Made by a program: the position numbers and the translations under genes. Source: UBA4644 sp964541085 (GTDB lineage Bacteria > Bacillota > Clostridia > Oscillospirales > Butyricicoccaceae). Taken from it: 14,622 bases of DNA. The notes under the pieces were generated by a model. That model saw nothing but the letters and a program-made list of their open reading frames with translations, did not search any database and was not told where the DNA came from. Below are positions 1-6,095 of the stretch, in pieces. The stretch spans positions 1 to 14,622 of the forward strand of contig CAZIPA010000040.1 in the NCBI GenBank assembly GCA_964541085.1. Direction: 5' to 3'. The first letter of the stretch is position 1, and each line of letters begins with the position of its first letter.

Positions 1-2
1 TG

Positions 3-71
3 ATCGACAGCTGTGTCAAGGACGACGCCACCCCTGAAAATGTCGAGGCGATGATCAAAAAGTACTGCTGA
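3..71 (+). CDS. trxA: thioredoxin, C-terminal end only (5' part outside window)
   Basis: Only the last 22 codons and a TGA stop are in the window. They read IDSCVKD then DATPENVEAMIKKYC. This fits the end of a thioredoxin: a last beta strand (V-hydrophobic-D-x-x-V) followed by the final helix of the form x-E-N-hydrophobic-E-A-M-I-x-K-Y. Thioredoxins usually end in Leu after that Tyr; here it is Cys. Position supports the call, since trxB-trxA commonly precede the glycine reductase genes and thioredoxin re-reduces the selenoprotein GrdA. The active-site WCGPC lies outside the window, so the identification rests on a short tail plus synteny. The codons from Asp-Ala-Thr onward are duplicated downstream in the tandem array, so the real 3' end could be any of the copies if rearrangement or UGA readthrough occurs. 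Confidence 0.55.
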   Translation: MDSCVKDDATPENVEAMIKKYC

Positions 72-592
72 GCTTCAGCAGCATCGCCAGCCTCGGGCGT
101 CGTCCGTCCCGCCGCCAGTGCGGCGCAGGATTTTCGGCAATTCACTTGCCGGAAATCTATGAAAAACGGGGCCCCCGGCACGCCTGCGTGCAGGGGAAAC
201 GACGCAACTCCTGAAAATGTCGAGGCGATGATTAAAAAGTACTGCTGAGCTTCAGCAGCATCGCCAGCCTCGGGCGTCGTCCGTCCCGCCGCCAGTGCGG
301 CGCAGGATTTTCGGCAATTCACTTGCCGGAAATCTATGAAAAACGGGGCCCCCGGCACGCCTGCGTGCAGGGGAAACGATGCGACTCCTGAAAATGTCGA
401 GGCGATGATCAAAAAGTACTGCTGAGCTTCAGCAGCATCGCCAGCCTCGGGCGTCGTCCGTCCCGCCGCCAGTGCGGCGCAGGATTTTCGGCAATTCACT
501 TGCCGGAAATCTATGAAAAACGGGGCCCCCGGCACGCCTGCGTGCAGGGGAAACGATGCGACTCCTGAAAATGTCGAGGCGATGATCAAAAA
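24..592 (+). repeat. 177-bp tandem array: three full copies plus a 38-bp partial copy
   Basis: Units begin at 24, 201, 378 and 555, with exactly 177 bp spacing (59 codons); the last is cut at 592. Each unit is the codons for DATPENVEAMIKKYC plus TGA (48 bp) followed by a 129-bp spacer (72-200, 249-377, 426-554). By eye the three spacers are identical. The 45-bp coding pieces differ at four sites only: Asp GAC/GAC/GAT, Ala GCC/GCA/GCG, Thr ACC/ACT/ACT and Ile ATC/ATT/ATC. All are third-position and synonymous. Each unit can fold four hairpins, in copy 1 at 65-81 (its stem includes the TGA), 110-125, 129-157 (12-bp stem with one G-T) and 173-196. The frame stays open from 3 to 656 apart from one TGA per unit. 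Confidence 0.95.
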
Positions 593-656
593 TATCTCTA
601 AAGAGATATCCCGCACAATCTGTATAGTCAGGCGAAAGCCTTTCTATAAATACTGA
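513..656 (+). other. possible small ORF at array end, stop 16 nt before grdA
   Basis: Every unit has an in-frame ATG in the spacer (159, 336, 513) that leads into the thioredoxin-tail codons. The first two give 29-residue ORFs ending at the TGAs at 248 and 425. The third passes from the truncated fourth copy into unique sequence and ends at TGA 654-656, giving 47 residues rich in Lys/Arg near the end. Only a weak GGAAA lies upstream of each ATG. The stop abuts the grdA ribosome site, so translation could couple to grdA. More likely these are by-products of the duplication; no family is recognised. Confidence 0.15.
592..609 (+). other. short palindrome upstream of grdA
   Basis: ATATCTCT and AGAGATAT are separated by two bases, immediately after the truncated fourth array copy. 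There is no T-run behind it, so it is not a standard terminator. It could be an mRNA 5' stabilising or processing hairpin at the head of a grdA transcript. A second tiny hairpin (AGGC-GAAA-GCCT) follows at about 630-641. No convincing promoter with both boxes is visible between 592 and 672. Confidence 0.4.
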
Positions 657-672
657 AGAAGGAGGATAAGAC

Positions 673-1152
673 ATGAGCATCTTAGAGGGCAAAAAGGTCG
701 TTATCATCGGCGACCGTGACGGTATCCCCGGTCCCGCCATTGCGGCGTGCGCCGAGTCTGCCGGAGCCGAAGTTGTTTTCTCCTCGACGGAGTGCTTCGT
801 CTGAACTGCCGCTGGTGCAATGGATCTGGAAAATCAGAAGAGAGTCAAGGAGTTTGCCGAACAGTATGGTCCCGAGAATGTAGTCGTTCTGCTGGGCGCA
901 TCTGAAGGTGAAGCTTCCGGTCTCGCTGCTGAGACGGTCACCAATGGTGACCCCACCTATGCCGGTCCGTTGACAGGAGTCCAGTTGGGACTCACGGTTT
1001 ACCATGTGTGCGAGCCTGAAGTAAAGGCTGAGTTCGATGAAGCTGTCTACGACGAGCAGGTCTCCATGATGGAGATGGTTCTGGATGTTGATGATATCAT
1101 CAACGAAATGAGCAGCATTCGTGAGCAATACTGCAAGTACTTGGGCGAATGA
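673..1152 (+). CDS. grdA: glycine reductase selenoprotein A (Sec at codon 44)
   Basis: GrdA is the small selenoprotein of the glycine reductase complex. It takes the carboxymethyl group from component B as a Se-carboxymethyl adduct and hands an acetyl-enzyme intermediate to component C. The ORF runs 159 residues if the TGA at 802-804 is read as selenocysteine, matching the family length of about 158. The diagnostic segment is C41-F-V-U44 followed by TAAGAMDLENQ, which is nearly invariant in GrdA. Reading TGA as stop would leave a 43-residue fragment and a headless ORF starting at the Met of MDLENQ, so a standard gene caller will mis-annotate it. The start ATG has GAAGGAGG at 656-663 just upstream. 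The gene lies downstream of trxA and upstream of grdC/grdD, as expected for the pathway. Identification is very secure. Confidence 0.97.
802..804 (+). other. UGA selenocysteine codon of grdA
   Basis: The TGA is in frame as codon 44, in the context TGC-TTC-GTC-TGA-ACT-GCC (C-F-V-U-T-A). It occupies the known selenocysteine position of GrdA. Coding similarity to the family continues without change after it, which excludes a true stop. Confidence 0.97.
805..838 (+). promoter_or_regulatory. candidate bacterial SECIS element
   Basis: A four-base-pair stem TCTG (825-828)/CAGA (835-838) encloses the loop GAAAAT. The loop starts with G and lies 24 nt after the UGA, within the loose bacterial consensus of 16-37 nt with a G in the first two loop positions. 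The element must lie somewhere here because SelB needs it, but the exact hairpin was picked by eye and not by folding. Confidence 0.4.
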
Positions 1153-1160
1153 CAGAGCTC

Positions 1161-1186
1161 CGGGGCGGCGGGTTTCCGCCGCCCCG
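1161..1186 (+). terminator. strong GC hairpin 9 nt after grdA stop
   Basis: A perfect 11-bp stem (CGGGGCGGCGG / CCGCCGCCCCG) closes a GTTT loop. The following bases (CCGTTGAATTCTTC) are not a U-run, so it may be a partial terminator or a 3' stabiliser that lets grdA mRNA outnumber the downstream grdC-grdD mRNA. An excess of the small carrier protein A over the enzymes would make sense, but this is inference. Confidence 0.5.
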
Positions 1187-1199
1187 CCGTTGAATTCTT

Positions 1200-1319
1200 C
1201 CCCCGCAAAACAGGTTTTGCGGGGACCCCCTTCCAATTCAACCGCCTCGGTTGGCGCACTCCTGCGCCTTCCTGCGGCATGACGCCGCCACTCGGCGGCG
1301 GGGCTTGCGCCTTGCGGCA
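1200..1319 (+). repeat. dispersed repeat module 1, copy A
   Basis: The module starts with a perfect 11-bp hairpin, CCCCGCAAAAC / GTTTTGCGGGG (1201-1224). A core with ACCGCCTCGGTTG, CCTGCGGCATGACGCC and ACTCGGCGGCGGGG follows. The same order of blocks recurs at 6206-6332 with many shared stretches. It is not coding in any convincing frame and is one of two independently arranged repeat modules in the window. Confidence 0.85.
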
Positions 1320-1321
1320 CA

Positions 1322-1400
1322 ACGATATCGGCTTCGCCGGTGATATCTTCTTCGAAGATGAAATCGCTTTCGGCGATGATATCCCTGCGGGGATGAGAAG
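1322..1400 (+). repeat. ladder of ATC...GAT mini-hairpins between repeat modules
   Basis: Four small stem-loops follow one another, each with ATC on the left and GAT on the right: around 1324-1348 (GGC-TTC-GCC core), 1345-1365 (CTTC-TTC-GAAG core), 1361-1377 (ATCGC...GCGAT) and 1379-1395 (ATCCC...GGGAT). GATATC occurs three times as the joint. The run is absent from the second repeat cluster at 6096-6332. Function is unknown. Confidence 0.7.
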
Positions 1401-1404
1401 AAGA

Positions 1405-1483
1405 GATGCGCCTGCGGCGTGAGGTTTTCCTGCTTGGCTCTCCCTTTGGAAGAGCTGTCAGTGCAAGGCGCTGACGGAGAGGG
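1405..1483 (+). repeat. dispersed repeat module 2, copy A
   Basis: It contains GCGGCGTGAGGTTTTC, then CTTGGCTCTCCCTTTGG, AGAGCTGTCA and a terminal GACGGAGAGGG. The central CTCTCCC-TTT-GGAAGAG is an imperfect hairpin. It matches copies at 6096-6170 (same strand) and 6402-6496 (opposite strand). From 1484 to 1546 nothing else is recognisable before grdC. Confidence 0.85.
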
Positions 1484-1546
1484 CGCAAAAGCTTTGCACA
1501 CCTCTTCAACCCACCCATTATTCATGAAATCATATTTCGAAAGGTC

Positions 1547-3097
1547 GTGGACGATTTGAAAAGTGTAATCAAGGGTGCCAGCTATATTCTGGCCCATACC
1601 CCCGACATGGTTCTGTGGAACGGCACCACCCAGACCACCGAGCGCATTGTCAACCCCGAGAGCGAATATCTGAAGGAGCTTCCCTCCCACATCCGCACCT
1701 TTGAACAGGCGCTGGCTTATTGGCCCAATCAGGTCTACATCGGCAACAAGACCCCCGATGAGCTGTCCCAGATTCCTCAGCCCTGGTATGACAAGATCTG
1801 CGATGTGAACGCCCGTTACGGCAAGTTTGGCCAGATGATGCCCCAGGAGGAGTTCCTGCTGCTGATGCAGGCCTGCGATGTATTCGATCTGGTCAAGCTG
1901 GATAAGAAATTTGTCGCCGCCCACAAGCCCGCACTGGCCCAGAATGAGGTCATGGATGAGAGCATTCTGGCCCGGGTCACCGAGGGCGTGGAGCTGTCCT
2001 CCGTGGAACATTTTGTGCAGGAGGAGCACGCCGAGCCGCTGTATCACAACAATGTGCTGGTGGGCTGCGTCAACCGTGCCCACGATATTGATATCAACCT
2101 GTCCTCCCATGTCATGCTGGAAAATCTGGTGTCCAAGGCTTCCTCCGTGCTGGCCATGCTCCATGCGGTGAAGAATACCGGCATCCAGAAGAGCGATGTG
2201 GAATATATCATCGACTGCGCCGAAGAGGCCTGCGGCGACATGAACCAGCGGGGCGGCGGCAACTTTGCCAAGGCTGCGGCGGAAATTGCCGGTCTGACCG
2301 GTGCTACCGGCTCGGATACCCGTGGCTTCTGCGCAGGCCCGGCTCACGCCATTGTGGAGGCTGCTTCTCTGGTGGCGGCCGGCGCTTATAAGACCGTCAT
2401 GGTCACGGCCGGCGGCTGCACCGCCAAGCTGGGCATGAACGGCAAGGATCATGTGAAAAAGGGTCTGCCCGCACTGGAGGATATGATCGGCGGCTTTGCC
2501 GTGGTCATTACTCAGGATGACGGCGTCAGCCCCGAGTTCAATCTGAACATTCTGGGCCGCCACACCGTGGGCACCGGCTCTGCACCGCAGAATGTCATCG
2601 GCTCTCTGGTCACCGATCCGCTGGATCGTGTGGGCCTGAAGGTGACGGATATCGACAAATTCTCTCCGGAAATGCAGAATCCCGACATTACCAAGCCCGC
2701 CGGTGCCGGTGATGTGCCGCTGGCCAACTATAAGATGATCGCAGCTCTGGCGGTCAAGCGGGGCGACCTGCCCAAGTCCGAGCTGGCTTCCTTTGCTGCA
2801 AAGCACGGTCTTACCGGCTGGGCACCCACTCAGGGCCACATTCCCTCCGGCGTACCCTATCTGGGCTTTGCCCGGGAGGACATTCTGGCGGGCCGTGCCA
2901 ACCGGGTGATGATTATCGGCAAGGGTTCTCTGTTCCTGGGCCGCATGACCAACCTGTTTGACGGCGTTTCCTTTGTGATTCAGGCCAACACCGGCGCAGA
3001 AAAGGCCGAGGACGGTGTCAGCGAAGAAGAGGTCAAGGGCATGATCGCCAAGGCCATGAAGGACTTTGCTGCCATGCTGCTGGCGCAGGCCCAGTAA
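1547..3097 (+). CDS. grdC: glycine reductase component C, beta subunit
   Basis: GrdC, with GrdD, converts the acetyl-thio/seleno intermediate on GrdA to acetyl phosphate, which yields ATP by acetate kinase. The 516 residues match the family length. The N-terminal segment SYILAHTPDMVLWNG and the following GTTQTTERIVNP are typical of GrdC. The middle has a ketoacyl-synthase III (FabH)-like stretch, with GFCAGPAHAIVEAASL around Cys262 and then VMVTAGGCTAKLGMNGKDH. The start is GTG at 1547, since no in-frame ATG lies close upstream and the family begins just before this point. The ribosome site is weak (AAAGG only two bases from GTG), so the initiation site is less certain than the gene. An ATG at 1524 is out of frame. 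The stop is 15 nt before grdD. Confidence 0.95.
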   Translation: MDDLKSVIKGASYILAHTPDMVLWNGTTQTTERIVNPESEYLKELPSHIRTFEQALAYWPNQVYIGNKTPDELSQIPQPWYDKICDVNARYGKFGQMMPQEEFLLLMQACDVFDLVKLDKKFVAAHKPALAQNEVMDESILARVTEGVELSSVEHFVQEEHAEPLYHNNVLVGCVNRAHDIDINLSSHVMLENLVSKASSVLAMLHAVKNTGIQKSDVEYIIDCAEEACGDMNQRGGGNFAKAAAEIAGLTGATGSDTRGFCAGPAHAIVEAASLVAAGAYKTVMVTAGGCTAKLGMNGKDHVKKGLPALEDMIGGFAVVITQDDGVSPEFNLNILGRHTVGTGSAPQNVIGSLVTDPLDRVGLKVTDIDKFSPEMQNPDITKPAGAGDVPLANYKMIAALAVKRGDLPKSELASFAAKHGLTGWAPTQGHIPSGVPYLGFAREDILAGRANRVMIIGKGSLFLGRMTNLFDGVSFVIQANTGAEKAEDGVSEEEVKGMIAKAMKDFAAMLLAQAQ

Positions 3098-3112
3098 CCG
3101 GGAGGCTGCAAC

Positions 3113-4264
3113 ATGAGTAATCTGGAAAAAACCATTGCCCAGACCTTTTTGCAGATGGCAGAAGGGCTGGAATCCGGCAGCTTTGGCGTTCGTCCGAAAA
3201 TCGCTCTGACCGGCATGGGCAGTGAGCACGGCGAGGAAAATGCCATGCAGGCCGCCCGGATGGCCGCAAAGCGGGGCGTGGATGTGTATTATATCGGCTC
3301 TCTGGAGGCCGAGGGCGTGACCACCATTCCCGTGAAAGACGATGAAGAGGGCCACAAAAAGATGGAAGAAATGGTGGAAAATGGCGAGGTTGACGGCGCT
3401 GTTACCATGCATTTTCCCTTCCCCATCGGCGTTTCCACCGTGGGCCGGGTCATTACGCCCGCACGGGGCAGGGAAATGTTCGTGGCTACCACCACCGGAA
3501 CCTCCAGCTCTGACCGGATCGAGGGCATGATTAAAAATGCCATTTATGGCATCATCACCGCCAAAGCCTGCGGCGTGCAGGAGCCTACCGTGGGCATCCT
3601 GAATGTGGACGGCGCACGGCAGACGGAAATGGCGCTGAACCAGCTGCGGGAGGGCGGCTATCCTCTGACCTGGGCCACCTCTGCCCGGGCGGACGGCGGC
3701 GCAGTTCTGCGGGGCAACGATGTGCTTCAGGGCACGCCAGATGTGCTGGTGACAGACAGCCTGACGGGCAATGTGCTGATTAAGCTGATGAGCGCCTATA
3801 CCACCGGCGGCAGCTTTGAAGCCACCGGCTACGGTTATGGCCCCGGCATCGGCATGGATTATGAAAAGCTCATTCTCATTATCTCCCGGGCCTCCGGCGC
3901 ACCGCTCATTGCCAATGCGCTGGAATATGCGGCTCAGCTGGTGCGGGGAAAGGTGTTTGCCATCGCAAAGCAGGAGTTTGCCGCCGCCGAAAAGGCCGGT
4001 CTGAGCAGGATTCTTGCCGCCCGCAAGGCCGCTTCCAAGCCCGCTGAGGCAGCGGAAGAGGTCAAATGCCCCCCGGCGGAGCCCTGTACCGCCAGCATCC
4101 CCGGCATTGAGGTGATGGATCTGGAGGATGCAGCAAAGGTGCTGTGGAAAAACGGCATTTATGCGGAAACCGGCATGGGCTGCACCGGTCCGCTGGTGAT
4201 GATGAGCGAAGCCAATCTGGAAAAGGCCACCCAGCTGCTGAAGGCAGCCGGATATATCGGCTGA
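3113..4264 (+). CDS. grdD: glycine reductase component C, alpha subunit (acetyl phosphate-forming)
   Basis: GrdD is the 383-residue partner of GrdC and resembles phosphate acyltransferase PlsX. It carries the catalytic cysteine that accepts the acetyl group before phosphorolysis. That residue is visible as Cys357 in TGMGCTGP near the C terminus, in line with the Cys of the characterised clostridial enzymes. Other recognisable segments are ALTGMGSEHGEEN near the N terminus and a glycine-rich YGYGPGIGMDYEK in the middle. A GGGAGG at 3100-3105 precedes the ATG with normal spacing. It lies 15 nt after grdC and 13 nt before the next ORF, clearly one transcript. The segment around residues 300-325 (Ala/Lys/Glu-rich) looks like a linker before the C-terminal catalytic part. 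Identification is secure. Confidence 0.95.
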   Translation: MSNLEKTIAQTFLQMAEGLESGSFGVRPKIALTGMGSEHGEENAMQAARMAAKRGVDVYYIGSLEAEGVTTIPVKDDEEGHKKMEEMVENGEVDGAVTMHFPFPIGVSTVGRVITPARGREMFVATTTGTSSSDRIEGMIKNAIYGIITAKACGVQEPTVGILNVDGARQTEMALNQLREGGYPLTWATSARADGGAVLRGNDVLQGTPDVLVTDSLTGNVLIKLMSAYTTGGSFEATGYGYGPGIGMDYEKLILIISRASGAPLIANALEYAAQLVRGKVFAIAKQEFAAAEKAGLSRILAARKAASKPAEAAEEVKCPPAEPCTASIPGIEVMDLEDAAKVLWKNGIYAETGMGCTGPLVMMSEANLEKATQLLKAAGYIG

Positions 4265-4277
4265 AAGGAGCAGCAGC

Positions 4278-4568
4278 ATGAAGGTATATGACCGCATCGA
4301 AAAGGTAGAAAAGGAGCTGACCACCGATCAGCTCATCGACCTGATGACCAATCACAACCGTCAGGTGGATCTGACGCTGAAGGGCAGAACCGCCGATGAG
4401 GACGGCCATGTGTGGGACGGAGAAAACTGGACCTGCGTGGACGGAAAGCGCTTTATCCGCAGCTATTTTCTGGAGGGACGGGCGCTGAAGGATTACGGCG
4501 GCTTCAACAAATATGATATGAAGGGCGTATTTCTGCCGGAGGAGGCCGTGGAGGTCATTCTGGGCTGA
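4278..4568 (+). CDS. small protein of unknown function in the grd operon
   Basis: A 96-residue soluble protein with no membrane segment or signal peptide. A good AAAGGAG precedes its ATG, and it begins 13 nt after grdD and ends just before the operon terminator. Coding is supported by that spacing and by the codon pattern matching grdD. Visible features are an acidic, charged N-terminal half that could be helical (YDRIEKVEKELTTDQLIDLM) and a Trp-rich centre with the motif VWDGENWTCVDGKRF, which contains its only Cys. I do not recognise the family. Position suggests an accessory role for glycine reductase, for example assembly or regulation, but nothing in the sequence proves this. Confidence 0.75.
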   Translation: MKVYDRIEKVEKELTTDQLIDLMTNHNRQVDLTLKGRTADEDGHVWDGENWTCVDGKRFIRSYFLEGRALKDYGGFNKYDMKGVFLPEEAVEVILG

Positions 4569-4597
4569 TTGCCCGCCCGCAGCGCAAAAACAAACAG

Positions 4598-4630
4598 GCC
4601 CCGGAACGGTGTGTTCCGGGGCGTTTTCGT
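4598..4630. terminator. strong bidirectional intrinsic terminator
   Basis: A perfect 10-bp stem GCCCCGGAAC / GTTCCGGGGC (4598-4607, 4613-4622) with loop GGTGT is followed by GTTTTCGTT, ending the grd transcript. On the other strand the same stem is followed by a T-rich run (from CAAAAACAAAC on the plus strand), so it can also end the convergent lipoprotein gene. Confidence 0.9.
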
Positions 4631-4668
4631 TGCAGTTTTCAGATAGAGGATGGGATTTTCCGGCAGAA

Positions 4669-5919
4669 TCAGTTGCGCCGGACGATGTGCCATTCCTCCG
4701 GGCATTCGTCACAGAGGATCACCGGCTCATAAATCAATGTATTGGCGGCAGGAAAATCCGTCCAACTGGCACAGGCATAGGTTTCCCGCAGCAGCACCCC
4801 TTCGTCCAGGCGCAGATTGTGCCAGTGGGCGCATTCATAGGGCGCACCTGCAACGGATTCATCCTCCACCACCCATTTGATTTCAAACAGATTGGTTGTA
4901 ACGGGCTGGGAGAAGGTGACGGTGAACCGGAACATACTCCAATCCTGCCCATGCATATTCATGCTGTTTTTGCAGCTTTCTCCGGTCACCTGGTCGTTAT
5001 CGGAATAAAGGCCAATAGAAACCCAATCCTCCGCACCTTCCGGGGAAATGTAGGTTTTCCATGCGCCGCTGCTGGTGGAAGAAGAGTAGAATGTCACCTG
5101 ATTGCTGGCTTCCTCCCGCTCCACCTCCGGCAGGAAGGGATTTTTATAGTACCGGGTAGTGGTATACACCACGCTGCAATCGGTATATTGCTCCAGTCCC
5201 GGCCATTCCGCAGGACAGTCGGCACAGGGCAGCGTCCGCTGCTCCACCGACACATATTCCGAACCGTGGTGAACGGCGGTCAGCCCCAAAAACTCCCCGG
5301 TGGAAGCGCGGCTGAAGTCATCCTCATAAAGCATCCATTCCCGGGGCGCAATGCGCACCACGGTGGCCTCATCCGCAATATGAATCTGCGTCCAATAGGT
5401 AGGACTCGTGCCCTCCATGGCATCGTTGTCCACTGACCGCAAATCATAAATGGGCTGGGTGTGCTCCGGCAGCGTTACTTCCACCCGGAACAGGTAAAAA
5501 TCATATTTATGCTCTGCCGTTTCCCGCAGAGATTCCTCCACATGAAGATGCCCATCCTCCAGCTTCAGGCTTCGCTTGGTGCCATCCACCCCTGCCGGAG
5601 CCAGATAAAAGGTGCGGTTTTCATTTTCCACGATTTCCCGGGGAAGTGCCAGATAAAAGCGCACCGTTTTGCCGTCAGAGTCGGGGTTGCTTCTCGCCGG
5701 GTCAGTATTGCGCACGACCGTTTCCGTCTGTGTCGGCGTATCCGTCTGCACAGGCTGCACGGGCTCTTCTGTGTCCGTTGAGCTGTCCGGTGTGGTGTCC
5801 GGCGTATCCGTCTGGGAGGGCTGTCCATTCGCCAGCTTCTGTGCACAGGCGGAGAGCAGCAAAAGCAGAATCAGAAGAAGGGCAGTAAAAACAACGGCAA
5901 ACTGTTTACGATGCAGCAT
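4669..5919 (-). CDS. secreted lipoprotein of unknown function
   Basis: 416 residues. It has a classic lipoprotein signal: MLHRKQ, a long Leu/Ile/Val core, then LSAC with the lipidated Cys at residue 25. A low-complexity Thr/Asp/Pro/Gln/Glu linker (about 30-85) would carry the rest off the membrane, so the protein should sit on the outer face of the cytoplasmic membrane. The remaining 330 residues look like a beta-rich extracellular domain with many Tyr, Trp, Thr and Glu. Two copies of C-x-x-C-P-x-E-W occur, CADCPAEW at 232-239 and CDECPEEW at 403-410, with four more Cys in between, suggesting metal ligands or disulfides. No enzyme motif or family is recognised. It has its own promoter, a poor G-rich ribosome site, and shares a terminator with the grd operon, so it is monocistronic. 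Confidence 0.85.
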   Translation of the reverse strand: MLHRKQFAVVFTALLLILLLLLSACAQKLANGQPSQTDTPDTTPDSSTDTEEPVQPVQTDTPTQTETVVRNTDPARSNPDSDGKTVRFYLALPREIVENENRTFYLAPAGVDGTKRSLKLEDGHLHVEESLRETAEHKYDFYLFRVEVTLPEHTQPIYDLRSVDNDAMEGTSPTYWTQIHIADEATVVRIAPREWMLYEDDFSRASTGEFLGLTAVHHGSEYVSVEQRTLPCADCPAEWPGLEQYTDCSVVYTTTRYYKNPFLPEVEREEASNQVTFYSSSTSSGAWKTYISPEGAEDWVSIGLYSDNDQVTGESCKNSMNMHGQDWSMFRFTVTFSQPVTTNLFEIKWVVEDESVAGAPYECAHWHNLRLDEGVLLRETYACASWTDFPAANTLIYEPVILCDECPEEWHIVRRN

Positions 5920-5951
5920 AGGGCTGCCCCCCCTTTTTTCTTTTTTTCTAC

Positions 5952-5980
5952 ATTATATTTCCCGTGGAGATGGTTGTCAA
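5952..5980 (-). promoter_or_regulatory. consensus sigma-A promoter of the lipoprotein gene
   Basis: On the minus strand a perfect TTGACA (5975-5980) and a perfect TATAAT (5952-5957) are separated by exactly 17 bases. Transcription would start near 5945, leaving a leader of about 25 nt before the ATG at 5919. A perfect match implies strong, constitutive expression unless a repressor acts; no operator palindrome is seen. Confidence 0.9.
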
Positions 5981-6095
5981 GAACATTTTTGAAATTATAT
6001 GTCATTTTTGTCAAACTGCGCACGGGCACCTTCACCCCCCCCAGATGATTTTTGTGAAAGATGATTGCGCACACGGTGCCTGCGGGCGTGATGGG

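Noticed and set aside
72..200. Group II intron domains 5/6 upstream of alternative C-terminal exons, as reported for a Clostridium surface-layer gene
   Set aside because: The arrangement of repeated spacer plus coding tail is similar, but I could not find a domain 5-like 34-nt hairpin with its AGC triad, and the tails all encode the same residues.
24..592. CRISPR array
   Set aside because: The unit is 177 bp and all of it repeats; there are no variable spacers and no cas genes.
1238..4324. A 1028-codon open frame on the minus strand
   Set aside because: It is antisense to grdA-region repeats, grdC and grdD, which are recognised families in the plus frame. GC-rich codon bias leaves the opposite frame free of stops; its His/Gly/Ala-rich composition is typical of such shadows.
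5994..6014. Second TTGACA/TATAAT pair on the minus strand
   Set aside because: The boxes are only 9 bases apart, too close for a working promoter; the pair at 5952-5980 has the right 17-base spacing.
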